Below, piece after piece: positions 32,587-41,651 of a DNA stretch of 64,000 bases. The position numbers and the translations under genes are program-made. Source of the stretch: Altererythrobacter sp. H2 (GTDB lineage: Bacteria; Pseudomonadota; Alphaproteobacteria; Sphingomonadales; Sphingomonadaceae); contig NZ_CP141285.1 in assembly GCF_035319885.1 (NCBI RefSeq), positions 620,001 through 684,000 of the forward strand, written 5' to 3'. Positions within the stretch are counted from its first letter, which is position 1. Every line of letters begins with the position of its first letter. The notes beneath the pieces were generated by a model that saw only the letters and a list, made by a program, of their open reading frames with translations, was not told the origin of the DNA and did no database searches.

Positions 32587-32595
32587 TTAGGCGGC

Positions 32596-32826
32596 ATGAA
32601 CACTGTCCTCGTCATCGTGCTCGTGGCCCTCATGGCCCTGGTCCTCGTCTCGCTGGTGCGGGGCATCGTGGCTTTCATGAAAAGTACCAAGATTGATCTC
32701 GAAACCGGGCAGGGCGAAACCGCCACCGACATGCAGCTGCTGCAGAACAAGATGATGTTCGCGCGGATCAAGTATCAGGCGCTGGCGATCGTGGTGGTTG
32801 CCATCATCCTCGCCGCCTCGCGCTAA
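32596..32826 (+). CDS. HIG1-domain twin-transmembrane protein
   Basis: The product is 76 aa. Two hydrophobic helices (residues 3-27 and 57-73) with a polar loop containing ETATDMQLLQNKMMFARIKYQ (in part) match the bacterial HIG1/hypoxia-induced family, in which this small protein is linked to cytochrome oxidase assembly or stability. It is followed 10 bp later by the adenosyltransferase gene. Confidence 0.85.
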   Translation: MNTVLVIVLVALMALVLVSLVRGIVAFMKSTKIDLETGQGETATDMQLLQNKMMFARIKYQALAIVVVAIILAASR

Positions 32827-32836
32827 GTCGCGCTGC

Positions 32837-33421
32837 ATGGTCAAGCTCAACCGCATCTACACCCGCACCGGGGACCAGGGCACCACTGGCCTGGTCGATG
32901 GCTCGCGCACGGCCAAGCATTCGCTGCGGATCGCCGCGATTGGTGAGGTGGACGAAGCCAACAGCGCCATCGGGGTGGCCGCCGCCGTGATCGCGCAGGA
33001 CAGCCTCACCGCCGCCCTCCAGCGCATCCAGAACGATATGTTCGACCTTGGCGCCGATCTGGCGACCCCCCTCGGCGCGCTGGGGGGAGTGGATTTCACC
33101 CCGTCCGACATGGTGCTGCGGGTCGTGCCGCAACAGGTCGAGTGGCTCGAGCAGCAGATCGACGATCTCAACGAAAGGCTGGAGCCGCTGACCAGCTTCA
33201 TCCTGCCCGGCGGCAGCGTGGCGGCCGGGCATACCCATCTCGCCCGCGCCATCGCCCGGCGTGCGGAACGGGCCGTCACCGCGCTGGCTGAAGCCGAGCC
33301 GGTCAATCCCGTGGCTGCCGCCTATATCAACCGCCTGTCCGATTACCTGTTTGTCCTGGCCCGGGTCCTCAACGATGACGGGCGCAGCGATGTCAAATGG
33401 GTGCCAGGGGCGAGCCGCTAG
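32837..33421 (+). CDS. Cob(I)alamin adenosyltransferase, PduO type
   Basis: The product is 194 aa from the ATG at 32837 (the frame opens at 32798). The ATP-binding N-terminus RIYTRTGDQGTTGLVDGSR is the PduO-family signature. Downstream are VDEANSAIGVA and the C-terminal VNPVAAAYINRLSDYLFVLAR, in part. It adenosylates cob(I)alamin to coenzyme B12. No cobalamin-dependent enzyme or biosynthesis gene is nearby. Confidence 0.93.
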   Translation: MVKLNRIYTRTGDQGTTGLVDGSRTAKHSLRIAAIGEVDEANSAIGVAAAVIAQDSLTAALQRIQNDMFDLGADLATPLGALGGVDFTPSDMVLRVVPQQVEWLEQQIDDLNERLEPLTSFILPGGSVAAGHTHLARAIARRAERAVTALAEAEPVNPVAAAYINRLSDYLFVLARVLNDDGRSDVKWVPGASR

Positions 33422-33498
33422 AAACCGCTCCGCTCTAGCCATGCAGCCCGACCCTCGCTAACAGGCGCGCTTTGCTGCAAATGCGAAGGGATGGTGCA

Positions 33499-34368
33499 AT
33501 GCAGAAAGTCGCCGTGATCGGGGCCGGGCAGATGGGCTCCGGCATTGCCCAGACTGTCGCCCAGCACGGGATTCCGGTCCTCCTGGCAGATGTCGACCTT
33601 GCCGTGGCCGAAAAGGCGCGGGCGGGGATCGACAAGGCGCTCGGCAAGCTGGTCGGCCGGGGCAAGATCGCAATCGAGGATGCGGAGGCCGCGCTGGCCC
33701 GCATTACCCCGATCGGCAGCTACGAGCCGATGGCGGACGCCGACCTGATCATCGAGGCAGCGACCGAGCGCGAAACGGTCAAGCAGTCGATCTTCGAGGC
33801 CGCCGGCAAGGTCCTGTCACAGGGCGCTATCATGGCCAGCAACACCAGCTCGATCCCGATTACCCGGATGGCCAATTTCTCGCCCGATGCGGCGCGCTTC
33901 ATCGGGCTGCACTTCTTCAATCCGGTACCGGTCATGGGCCTGATCGAGGTCATTCCGGGCCTCGCCACCGCGCAGGAAACCACGGACCGGGTGGTGGCGT
34001 TTGCCGAAGGGCTGGGCAAGGAAGTGGTGCTGAGCCAGGACGAGCCCGGCTTCGTGGTCAATCGCATCCTCCTGCCGATGATCAACGAGGCGATCTTCGT
34101 GCTCGGCCAGTCGACTGCCAATATCGAGGATATCGACAAGGGCTGCCGCCTCGGCCTCAACCACCCGATGGGCCCGCTCCAGCTGGCCGATTTCGTGGGG
34201 CTCGACACCTGTTTCGAGATCATCAAGGTGCTCTACGACACCACCGGTGACAGCAAGTATCGCCCCGCGCCGCTGCTGGTGAAATATGTCGAGGCTGGCT
34301 GGCTTGGCCGCAAGACCGGGCGCGGGTTCTACGACTACTCGAACGAAGTTCCGGTCCCCACCCGCTAG
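33499..34368 (+). CDS. 3-hydroxybutyryl-CoA dehydrogenase
   Basis: The product is 289 aa from the ATG at 33499, preceded by an AAGGGA ribosome site (frame open from 33472). An NAD-binding Rossmann fold ([14 protein letters not shown]) is followed by the catalytic histidine in [16 protein letters not shown], then the C-terminal helical domain ([35 protein letters not shown]). It oxidises 3-hydroxybutyryl-CoA to acetoacetyl-CoA; in the other direction it can serve polyhydroxybutyrate or butyrate metabolism. Confidence 0.92.
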   Translation: MQKVAVIGAGQMGSGIAQTVAQHGIPVLLADVDLAVAEKARAGIDKALGKLVGRGKIAIEDAEAALARITPIGSYEPMADADLIIEAATERETVKQSIFEAAGKVLSQGAIMASNTSSIPITRMANFSPDAARFIGLHFFNPVPVMGLIEVIPGLATAQETTDRVVAFAEGLGKEVVLSQDEPGFVVNRILLPMINEAIFVLGQSTANIEDIDKGCRLGLNHPMGPLQLADFVGLDTCFEIIKVLYDTTGDSKYRPAPLLVKYVEAGWLGRKTGRGFYDYSNEVPVPTR

Positions 34369-34382
34369 GGTATTGGGCCGGA

Positions 34383-34727
34383 CTATTCGATGGGGGAAGG
34401 CTCGGCCGGAACCGGGTCGAGCATCGGCGCGGGATCGAACCCTTCGCCCGGATCGGGCTCCGGCTCCAGCCCGGTGCCCTGATCGACCAGGTCGTCGTCT
34501 TCCGCAAAGCCGGAATCGTCCAGTTCGATCACGGTGTGGCTGCGGGTCGGTTTGGCGAGATCGGCAGCCTGTTGTTCGAATTCGGCCTTCTGGCCGTTGA
34601 GCTGGGCAGTGGCCTCATCGATCATGCCGCCGCCCTCCTCGGTTCCGACCAGGCTGGCGGCACTGGCGGCCGACAGGGCAACGAAGCCCAGGGCGATCCA
34701 GCGGTTGCGGAACAGGTGGCGATACAT
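34383..34727 (-). CDS. Hypothetical acidic single-helix membrane or exported protein
   Basis: The product is 114 aa from the ATG at 34727. An N-terminal hydrophobic segment (WIALGFVALSAASAASLVG) could be a signal anchor. The rest is acidic and Pro-rich (EPEPDPGEGFDPAPMLDPVP). I do not recognise a family. It is transcribed toward the convergent 3-hydroxybutyryl-CoA dehydrogenase gene and begins 27 bp after mutS ends. Confidence 0.6.
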   Translation of the reverse strand: MYRHLFRNRWIALGFVALSAASAASLVGTEEGGGMIDEATAQLNGQKAEFEQQAADLAKPTRSHTVIELDDSGFAEDDDLVDQGTGLEPEPDPGEGFDPAPMLDPVPAEPSPIE

Positions 34728-34753
34728 GGCCCGCAACCCTAACCGTGGCGTAG

Positions 34754-37357
34754 TTAAGGATCGGTAGCGGCCGTGCGTTTGAAACGGTAGAGCAGGTCGA
34801 GCGCCTCGCGCGGGCTCAGGGCGTCAACATCGAGCGCCTGAAGTTCCTCGCGCACGGCGTCGCGCTGCGGCTCGGGCTGGGCGCTGGCGGCGGCAAACAG
34901 GGGCAGGTCGCCAAGGCCTGCGGCGAGACCCCCGGTTTCGGCCCGGCCTTTCTCCAGCTTGTCGAGCACGGCCTTGGCCCGGGCCACCACCGGTGCCGGG
35001 ACGCCTGCGAGCCGCGCCACGGCCAGCCCGTAGCTGCGATCGGCAGGGCCATCGGCCAGCTCGTGCAGGAGCACCAGATCGCCCTTCCATTCGCGCGCCC
35101 GGACATGGTGGAGCGACAGCGCATCGCAGGTCTCGGCGAGCCGCGCGAGTTCGTGGTAGTGGGTGGCGAACAGGCAGCGGCACCGGTTGGTCTCATGCAC
35201 CGCCTCGGCCACCGCCCAGGCCAGTGCCAGCCCGTCGTAGGTCGAAGTGCCGCGCCCGACCTCGTCGAGGATGACGAAGCTGCGTTCGGTCGCCTGTGAC
35301 AGGATGGCGGCGGTTTCGACCATTTCGACCATGAAGGTCGATCGTCCGCGCGCCAGGTTGTCGGAGGCACCGACCCGGCTGAAGAGCCGATCGACCAGGC
35401 CGATTTTGGCGGACCGGGCGGGCACGAAGCACCCGGCCTGGGCCAGGAGCACGATCAACGCATTCTGGCGCAGGAAAGTCGACTTGCCGCCCATGTTCGG
35501 CCCGCCGATCAGCCACAGGCGGTTATCCGGGCCGAGCGTGCAATCGTTGGCAACGAACCGCTCGCCCGCCTTGGCCAGCGCCGTTTCCACCACCGGATGA
35601 CGCCCGCCAGTGATCGCGAGGCAGGGTTGCTCGACGATGTCCGGTCGGCACCAGTCACCCTCGGCCGCGCGTTCGGCCTGCCCTGACGCAACGTCGAGCC
35701 GGGCGAGCGCCTCGGCCGTGTGGGCGATGGCCTCGCGGCTCGTCACCACTGCACTGCAGAGCTCCTCGAAGTGGGCCTCTTCAGCTGCCAGAGCATGGCC
35801 GCCCGCTTCGGCGATGCGGCTGGCCTCCTCGTGCAACTGGAGCGAATTGAATCGCACTGCGCTGGCCATGGTCTGGCGGTGGGTAAAGCCGCTGTCCGCT
35901 GCCATCAGACCGTCCGCGTGACGGCTGGGGACCTCGATGAAGTAACCCAGCACGCCGTTGTGGCGGATCTTGAGTGCGGCAATGCCGGTCTCGGCCCGGT
36001 AGCGCGCTTCGAGCGCGGCGATGGCGCGGCGGGCATTGCCCGAAACCTGGCGCAGTTCGTCCAGCGCAGCATCGTAGCCGCCCGCGATGTAGCCGCCCTG
36101 CTGGCGTTCGGTTGGCGGCGTGGGGACGAGGGCCCGCTCGAGCCAGTCCACCAGCGCGCCATGCCCGCCGAGCGCGGGCAGCAGTCCCGTGAGCAGTTCT
36201 GGCCGGTCCGCCTGCCCTGCCAGGGCATCGCGGATGCGCCGCGCCTGGCCGAGACCATCGCGCACCTGGCCCAGGTCGCGCGGCGAGCCTCGCCCGGCGA
36301 CCACCCGCCCCAGAGCGCGGCCGATGTCGGGCAGGGCGCGCATGACAGTGCGCAGGTCAGCCCGCAGGATCGGGTCGCCATGGAAGAACGCCACCAGCGC
36401 CAGCCGCGCCTCGACCGCGCTGCGGTCAGTCAGCGGGGCGGAGAGGTCCTGCGCCAGTTGCCGTGCGCCTGCCGCCGTCACGCAGCGGTCGACTGCGCCG
36501 AGCAGGCTGCCGGCCCGCCCGCCATGCTGGCTGTCGACGATCTCCAGGCTGGTCCGGGTCGCTTCGTCCATTGCCAGCAGACTGTCCCCGCCTCGCGCAA
36601 CCGGTGGCAGCAGCAGCGGCAGCGTGCCCCGTCCGACATGGTCGAGGTAAGCGATCAGTCCTCCGGCCGCCGCCAGCATGGCGCGGGTGAAGCTGCCGAA
36701 GCCGTCCAGCGTCGCCACCCCGTGGACCCGCCTGAGCGCGCCTTCTCCTTCCTCGCTGGCGAAATTGCTACGGGGTCGGCCAATCGCCCCGTCAGGGGCA
36801 TTGTCCCACCCTTCCGGGCAGACCACCTCGGACGGCGCGAGGCGGGCGAGGGCCGCACCTGCGCCATCGGGCGGGCACTCTTCCAGTTCCATCCGGCCGG
36901 TCGAGACGTCAATCGAGGCAATCCCGACCGCCCCGCGCATTTCGCACAGGCCCGCCAGCACATTCGCGCGGCGCGGTTCGAGCAGGGTTTCTTCGGTCAG
37001 GGTGCCAGCAGTCACGAACCGCACGATGTCACGACGGACCAGTGCCTTCGACCCGCCGCGCCGTTTCGCCTCTTCGGGTGTTTCGACCTGCTCCGCGATT
37101 GCCACCCGGCACCCGGCGCGGATCAGGCGGGCGAGATAGCCTTCCGCCGCATGGACCGGCACCCCGCACATCGGCACCGCTTCACCCCCGTGCTCGCCGC
37201 GGCTGGTCAGGGCAATGTCGAGGATCCCTGCGGCCTGGCGTGCATCGTCGAAGAAGAGTTCGAAGAAATCACCCATGCGGTAGAACAGCAGGCAGTCGCC
37301 CGCCTCACGCTTGAGCGCGTGATACTGCTCCATCATCGGGGTTGGCCTGGCGGACAT
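34754..37357 (-). CDS. mutS: DNA mismatch repair protein MutS
   Basis: The product is 867 aa. It recognises mismatches and small loops. The N-terminal mismatch-binding motif is GDFFELF (residues about 29-35) with the intercalating Phe. The C-terminal ABC ATPase has Walker A GGPNMGGKST, the signature loop around GRSTFMVEMVE, Walker B FVILDEVGRGTSTYDG and the late ATHYHELARL. All main MutS domains are present and the length is normal. No mutL in the window. Confidence 0.97.
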   Translation of the reverse strand: MSARPTPMMEQYHALKREAGDCLLFYRMGDFFELFFDDARQAAGILDIALTSRGEHGGEAVPMCGVPVHAAEGYLARLIRAGCRVAIAEQVETPEEAKRRGGSKALVRRDIVRFVTAGTLTEETLLEPRRANVLAGLCEMRGAVGIASIDVSTGRMELEECPPDGAGAALARLAPSEVVCPEGWDNAPDGAIGRPRSNFASEEGEGALRRVHGVATLDGFGSFTRAMLAAAGGLIAYLDHVGRGTLPLLLPPVARGGDSLLAMDEATRTSLEIVDSQHGGRAGSLLGAVDRCVTAAGARQLAQDLSAPLTDRSAVEARLALVAFFHGDPILRADLRTVMRALPDIGRALGRVVAGRGSPRDLGQVRDGLGQARRIRDALAGQADRPELLTGLLPALGGHGALVDWLERALVPTPPTERQQGGYIAGGYDAALDELRQVSGNARRAIAALEARYRAETGIAALKIRHNGVLGYFIEVPSRHADGLMAADSGFTHRQTMASAVRFNSLQLHEEASRIAEAGGHALAAEEAHFEELCSAVVTSREAIAHTAEALARLDVASGQAERAAEGDWCRPDIVEQPCLAITGGRHPVVETALAKAGERFVANDCTLGPDNRLWLIGGPNMGGKSTFLRQNALIVLLAQAGCFVPARSAKIGLVDRLFSRVGASDNLARGRSTFMVEMVETAAILSQATERSFVILDEVGRGTSTYDGLALAWAVAEAVHETNRCRCLFATHYHELARLAETCDALSLHHVRAREWKGDLVLLHELADGPADRSYGLAVARLAGVPAPVVARAKAVLDKLEKGRAETGGLAAGLGDLPLFAAASAQPEPQRDAVREELQALDVDALSPREALDLLYRFKRTAATDP

Positions 37358-37480
37358 CTGGCCACCGACCTAGGCGCTGGCGTGGCGATTCGGGAAGGGT
37401 CGCCTGTCGCCTTTCCCCTATCGCCGTGCAGACCGGTCCGCTAAGCGAAGCATCGGACGAGGCATTGAGGGGCATCGCAC

Positions 37481-39742
37481 GTGGCCGACGAAAAGAATTC
37501 CAGTTTCACCGCGCGCGAGGCGTTGTTCTATCACGAGACCATCCGGCCGGGTAAGATCGAGATCATCGCCTCCAAGCCGATGGCGACCCAGCGCGACCTG
37601 AGCCTGGCCTATTCGCCCGGTGTGGCTGCCCCGGTCGAGGCGATTGCGGCCGACCCGTCGCTGGCCGCGCGGTATACGGCGAAAGCCAACCTGGTCGCGG
37701 TCATTTCGAACGGCACCGCCATCCTCGGCCTGGGTAATCTGGGAGCCCTGGCATCCAAGCCGGTGATGGAAGGCAAGGCAGTGCTGTTCAAGCGCTTCGC
37801 CGACGTCGATTCCATCGACATCGAGCTCGATACCGAGGATCCCGAGGCCTTCATCAATGCAGTGGCACTGATGGAGCCGACCTTTGGCGGGATCAACCTC
37901 GAAGACATCAAGGCGCCCGAGTGCTTCATCATCGAGGCCGCCCTGCGCGAGCGGATGAACATACCGGTCATGCACGATGACCAGCACGGCACCGCGATCA
38001 TTTCCGCAGCCGGGCTGCTCAATGCCTGCCACATCACCGGGCGCGACTTCAAGGACGTCAAGGTGGTGGTGAATGGCGCAGGTGCGGCGGCGATTGCCTG
38101 CACGGCGCTGATGAAGGCGATGGGCGTGCGTCACGACAATGTGATCATGTGCGACCGGACCGGGCCGATCACCCGCGACCGGCCCGATCTTGACCAGTGG
38201 AAAAGCGCCCACGCGGTCGACACCGCAGCAACCAGCCTGGAAGAAGCGCTGGTCGGCGCCGACATCTTCCTTGGCCTCAGTGCCGCCGGGGCGCTCAAGC
38301 CGGAATGGGTGGCGAAGATGGCCGACAAGCCGATCATCTTCGCGATGGCGAACCCGGTGCCGGAAATCATGCCCGACGAGGCCAAGCTGGTCCGGCCCGA
38401 TGCGATCGTTGCCACGGGCCGGAGCGACTTTCCCAACCAGGTCAACAATGTCCTCGGCTTCCCGTTCATCTTCCGCGGCGCGCTCGATGTCCAGGCGACC
38501 ACCATCAACGAGGAAATGAAGGTTGCCGCGGCCCGCGCGATTGCCGAGCTGGCGCGCGAACGTGTGCCGGACGAAGTGGCAGCGGCTTACGGCAAGAACC
38601 ACAAGTTCGGCACCGACTACATCATCCCCGCGCCGTTCGATCCGCGCCTGATCGAGGTCGTCTCCTCGGCGGTGGCGAAGGCCGCGATGGACAGCGGTGT
38701 GGCCCGTGCGCCGATTGCCGATTTCGACGCCTATCGCCATTCGCTCAAGTCACGCCTCAACCCGACCACTTCGGTGCTGACCAATGCCTACGAACTGGCG
38801 CGCGCCAATCCCGGCCGGGTGGTGTTTGCCGAGGCGGAGGAGGACGTGGTCCTGCGCGCCGCCATCCAGTATCGCGATTTCGGCTACGGCACCCCGATCC
38901 TGGTCGGGCGGACCAAGCGGGTGCTCGACAAGCTGCACGGGCTCGGCGTGTCCGATCCCGGCACATTCGAAATCCAGAACTCGGCTGACAGCCCGCTGGT
39001 GCCGGCCATGGTCGAGTATCTCTACGACCGCCTGAAGCGCAAAGGCTATACCCAGCGCGATGTGCGCCGGATGGTCAATCAGGAACGCAATGTCTTTGCC
39101 GCCCTGCTGGTTGCGCTGGGCCACGGGGATGCGCTGATCAGCGGTTTGACCCGGACCTTCGCCCAGACCGCGCGAGAGGTGAACCGGGTGCTCGATCCCA
39201 AGCCCGGATCGGTGCCGTTCGGCATCCACATGATGATCGGCAAGAACCACACCACGTTCCTGGCTGACACCACCATCAACGAACGGCCTACGGCGGAGCA
39301 GCTGGCGCATATCGCCACCGAAACTGCGGCCGTGGCGCGCCGCATGGGCCATGAGCCGCGCGTTGCCTTCCTGTCCTATTCGACCTTCGGCAACCCGCCG
39401 GGCCAGTGGCTGGGCAATATCCGCGAAGCGGTGGCGATCCTCGACGCGCAGAAGCCGGACTTCGAATACGAAGGGGAAATGGCGCCCGATGCCGCGCTCA
39501 ACCCCAAGGTCATGGCGCTCTATCCGTTCAGCCGCCTGTCGGCCCCGGCCAACGTGCTGATCATGCCGGGCCTGCAATCGGCCAACCTTTCGGCCAAGCT
39601 GCTGCGCGAACTGGCCGGTAATGCCACCATCGGGCCGATGCTGATCGGGATGGAAAAGCCGGTCCAGATTGCGCCGATGACCGCGATTGCGCCCGACATC
39701 CTGACGCTGGCGGTGCTGGCGGGTGCTGGGGTGGTGGGCTAG
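37481..39742 (+). CDS. maeB: NADP-dependent malic enzyme with phosphotransacetylase-like C-terminus
   Basis: The product is 753 aa starting at a GTG. The malic-enzyme half (about 1-420) has YSPGVAAPVEAIAADPS, the NAD(P) fold around VVVNGAGAAAIACTALM and the conserved VMHDDQHGTAIISAAG. The C-terminal ~320 residues resemble phosphate acetyltransferase (NPTTSVLTNAYELARANP onward), typically regulatory rather than catalytic in this MaeB type. It decarboxylates malate to pyruvate. It is transcribed divergently from mutS. Confidence 0.95.
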   Translation: MADEKNSSFTAREALFYHETIRPGKIEIIASKPMATQRDLSLAYSPGVAAPVEAIAADPSLAARYTAKANLVAVISNGTAILGLGNLGALASKPVMEGKAVLFKRFADVDSIDIELDTEDPEAFINAVALMEPTFGGINLEDIKAPECFIIEAALRERMNIPVMHDDQHGTAIISAAGLLNACHITGRDFKDVKVVVNGAGAAAIACTALMKAMGVRHDNVIMCDRTGPITRDRPDLDQWKSAHAVDTAATSLEEALVGADIFLGLSAAGALKPEWVAKMADKPIIFAMANPVPEIMPDEAKLVRPDAIVATGRSDFPNQVNNVLGFPFIFRGALDVQATTINEEMKVAAARAIAELARERVPDEVAAAYGKNHKFGTDYIIPAPFDPRLIEVVSSAVAKAAMDSGVARAPIADFDAYRHSLKSRLNPTTSVLTNAYELARANPGRVVFAEAEEDVVLRAAIQYRDFGYGTPILVGRTKRVLDKLHGLGVSDPGTFEIQNSADSPLVPAMVEYLYDRLKRKGYTQRDVRRMVNQERNVFAALLVALGHGDALISGLTRTFAQTAREVNRVLDPKPGSVPFGIHMMIGKNHTTFLADTTINERPTAEQLAHIATETAAVARRMGHEPRVAFLSYSTFGNPPGQWLGNIREAVAILDAQKPDFEYEGEMAPDAALNPKVMALYPFSRLSAPANVLIMPGLQSANLSAKLLRELAGNATIGPMLIGMEKPVQIAPMTAIAPDILTLAVLAGAGVVG

Positions 39743-39754
39743 GCTCGCGGAGGC

Positions 39755-40456
39755 CTAGCGCCGCCGATAGCGAAAGTACCAGACCTCGTGCCCGTACACG
39801 GTGCGGGCCTTGTGTTCGTAGCGCGTCTCGCACCATCCGGAAGGACGGTTCTCCCAGCTTTCCCGGCCCTTGACCTGCCATTCGAACAGGTCGTCATGGC
39901 GCTGCATCACCATCAACGCGTGGCGCAGATAGACGGCATGGTCGGTGCCGAAGCGGAACTCCCCGCCCGGTTTCAGCTTGGCGGCGAACAGCCTGACCGG
40001 CCCGTCATTCATCATCCGCCGCTTGGCGTGCTTGGCCTTGGGCCAGGGGTCGGGGTGGAGCAGGTAGAGCATCGACAGGCTGCCATCGGGAATGCGCGCC
40101 AGCACTTCCAGCGCATCGCCCCAGTGCAGGCGGACATTGGCCAGCCGACCATCGCGGACATGGACCAGCGCCTGGGCCACGCCGTTGACGAACGGCTCGG
40201 CCCCGATGAAGCCGTGGTCGGGCAGCAGGTCGGCGCGGTAGGCCAGATGCTCGCCGCCGCCGAAGCCGATCTCGAAATGGAGCGGCCGGTCGTGCCCGAA
40301 CAGCCGCTCCGCCGTCACCGGCCCCTCGGCTGGCACGGCAATCTGCGGCAGCAGCTTGTCGATCAGCTCCTGCTGCCCGGCGCGCAGCGGCTTGCCCTGG
40401 CTGCGGCCATAGAGCCGGTTGAGCGTGGTCGGGTCGCCTTCTTTGAACGCTGTCAT
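39755..40456 (-). CDS. trmB: tRNA (guanine-N7-)-methyltransferase
   Basis: The product is 233 aa from the ATG at 40456 (the frame opens at 40633, into the terminator). Signatures: NRLYGRSQGKPLRAGQQ at the N-terminus, FEIGFGGGEHLAYRADL (SAM-binding), FIGAEPFVNGVAQAL, LLHPDPWPKAKHAKRRMM (the TrmB motif) and the C-terminal tail. It methylates G46 in tRNA variable loops. It is convergent with maeB, 12 bp away. Confidence 0.94.
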   Translation of the reverse strand: MTAFKEGDPTTLNRLYGRSQGKPLRAGQQELIDKLLPQIAVPAEGPVTAERLFGHDRPLHFEIGFGGGEHLAYRADLLPDHGFIGAEPFVNGVAQALVHVRDGRLANVRLHWGDALEVLARIPDGSLSMLYLLHPDPWPKAKHAKRRMMNDGPVRLFAAKLKPGGEFRFGTDHAVYLRHALMVMQRHDDLFEWQVKGRESWENRPSGWCETRYEHKARTVYGHEVWYFRYRRR

Positions 40457-40470
40457 GGGGCGCCCATAGG

Positions 40471-40500
40471 AAAACGCCCGGGGTGTTTCCACCCCGGGCG
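40471..40500 (-). terminator. Rho-independent terminator downstream of ctrA
   Basis: A perfect 11-bp stem CGCCCGGGGTG / CACCCCGGGCG (40475-40485, 40490-40500) with loop TTTC is followed by TTTT on the minus strand. It lies 45 bp past the ctrA stop and before trmB. Confidence 0.85.
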
Positions 40501-40544
40501 CATCTCCCGTCCCAAACAGACTGATCAGAACAGATTGGATATAG

Positions 40545-41240
40545 TCAGGCGGCTTCCGCCTCTTCGCCCGGATCGCGCAGCACGTAGCCGCGGCCCCAGA
40601 CGGTCTCGATGTAGTTCTCGCCGCCGCAGGCATGGCTCAGCTTCTTGCGCAGCTTGCAGATGAACACGTCGATGATCTTGAGTTCAGGTTCGTCCATCCC
40701 GCCGTAGAGGTGGTTGAGGAACATTTCCTTGGTCAGCGTGGTACCCTTGCGGAGTGAAAGCAGCTCCAGCATGGCATATTCCTTGCCGGTCAGGTGGACC
40801 CGCGCACCATCGACTTCGACCGTCTTGGCATCAAGGTTTACCGCCAGCTTGCCAGTGCGGATGACCGACTGGCTATGGCCCTTGGAGCGGCGCACCACGG
40901 CGTGGATCCGGGCAACCAGTTCCTCGCGGTGGAACGGCTTGGTCACGTAATCGTCAGCGCCGAAGCCGAAGCTGCGGATCTTCGAATCCATCTCGCTGAT
41001 GCCCGACAGGATCAGCACCGGCGTCTGCACCTTGGCGACGCGCAGCTTCTTGAGCACGTCATACCCGTGCATGTCGGGCAGGTTGAGGTCGAGCAGGATG
41101 ATGTCGTAATCGTAGAGCTTGCCAAGGTCCAAACCCTCTTCGCCCAGATCGGTCGAGTAGACGTTGAAACCTTCGGTAGTGAGCATGAGCTCGATCGCCT
41201 TGGCCGTGGTCGGCTCGTCTTCGATCAACAGTACACGCAT
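40545..41240 (-). CDS. ctrA: Cell cycle master regulator CtrA
   Basis: The product is 231 aa. An OmpR-type response regulator, it has the acidic pocket EDE (7-9), phospho-acceptor D51 ([14 protein letters not shown]), the switch T/S in LILSG, K in VTKPF and a winged-helix DNA-binding domain ([10 protein letters not shown] and [10 protein letters not shown]). The near-complete identity of the recognition region to CtrA proteins supports the name. CtrA controls the cell cycle, motility and, in several alphaproteobacteria, GTA production. It has its own terminator and a near-consensus CtrA site in its upstream region. Confidence 0.95.
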   Translation of the reverse strand: MRVLLIEDEPTTAKAIELMLTTEGFNVYSTDLGEEGLDLGKLYDYDIILLDLNLPDMHGYDVLKKLRVAKVQTPVLILSGISEMDSKIRSFGFGADDYVTKPFHREELVARIHAVVRRSKGHSQSVIRTGKLAVNLDAKTVEVDGARVHLTGKEYAMLELLSLRKGTTLTKEMFLNHLYGGMDEPELKIIDVFICKLRKKLSHACGGENYIETVWGRGYVLRDPGEEAEAA

Positions 41241-41331
41241 GGGTATCCCCCTTTGCCCCGAACCTCGTGCGGTAACGCCCCGTTAGGGGGTGTTGCCTGC
41301 GATTAACCACAAAACATCTGAACGAGAAAGG

Positions 41332-41346
41332 TTAACGCGCCGTAAA
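41332..41346 (-). promoter_or_regulatory. Near-consensus CtrA box upstream of ctrA
   Basis: TTAA at 41332-41335 and TAAA at 41343-41346 are separated by seven bases (CGCGCCG), one mismatch from TTAA-N7-TTAA. It lies about 92 bp before the ctrA start codon. Another TTAA lies at 41303-41306. Self-regulation is plausible and known for CtrA elsewhere. The rest of the 411-bp gap between ctrA and rpoN shows no convincing gene. Confidence 0.5.
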
Positions 41347-41651
41347 CGCGCTTGCCGTTTTATGGCTGAGTCTTTGCGGCAACAGCGGGCCACTGCCGGA
41401 TGCGTGACACCTGCTTGACGAAGGTGACACCGTGTCAAGCTGGGCAGATTGATCGATCCTCTTGAAATTAATGAATATTCATGAGATTTCCTCGATGCTC
41501 CTTCCATCGGTGGCCCCACCCCCATGATGCGCGGCCAAGGCGTTTCGCAAGTCCGAAGCTTGAAACTAGCAGAAGCGCAGTGTGTAGGAAAATCCGGGCG
41601 TGCGGGAAAATGGTGTGGCTGCGGCAAGGGCTACGCCGTCGCGATCGCCCG

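Noticed and set aside
41283-41627. Small minus-strand protein gene between ctrA and rpoN
   Set aside because: Composition is that of untranslated DNA, no ribosome site or family; the region holds the ctrA upstream control sites.
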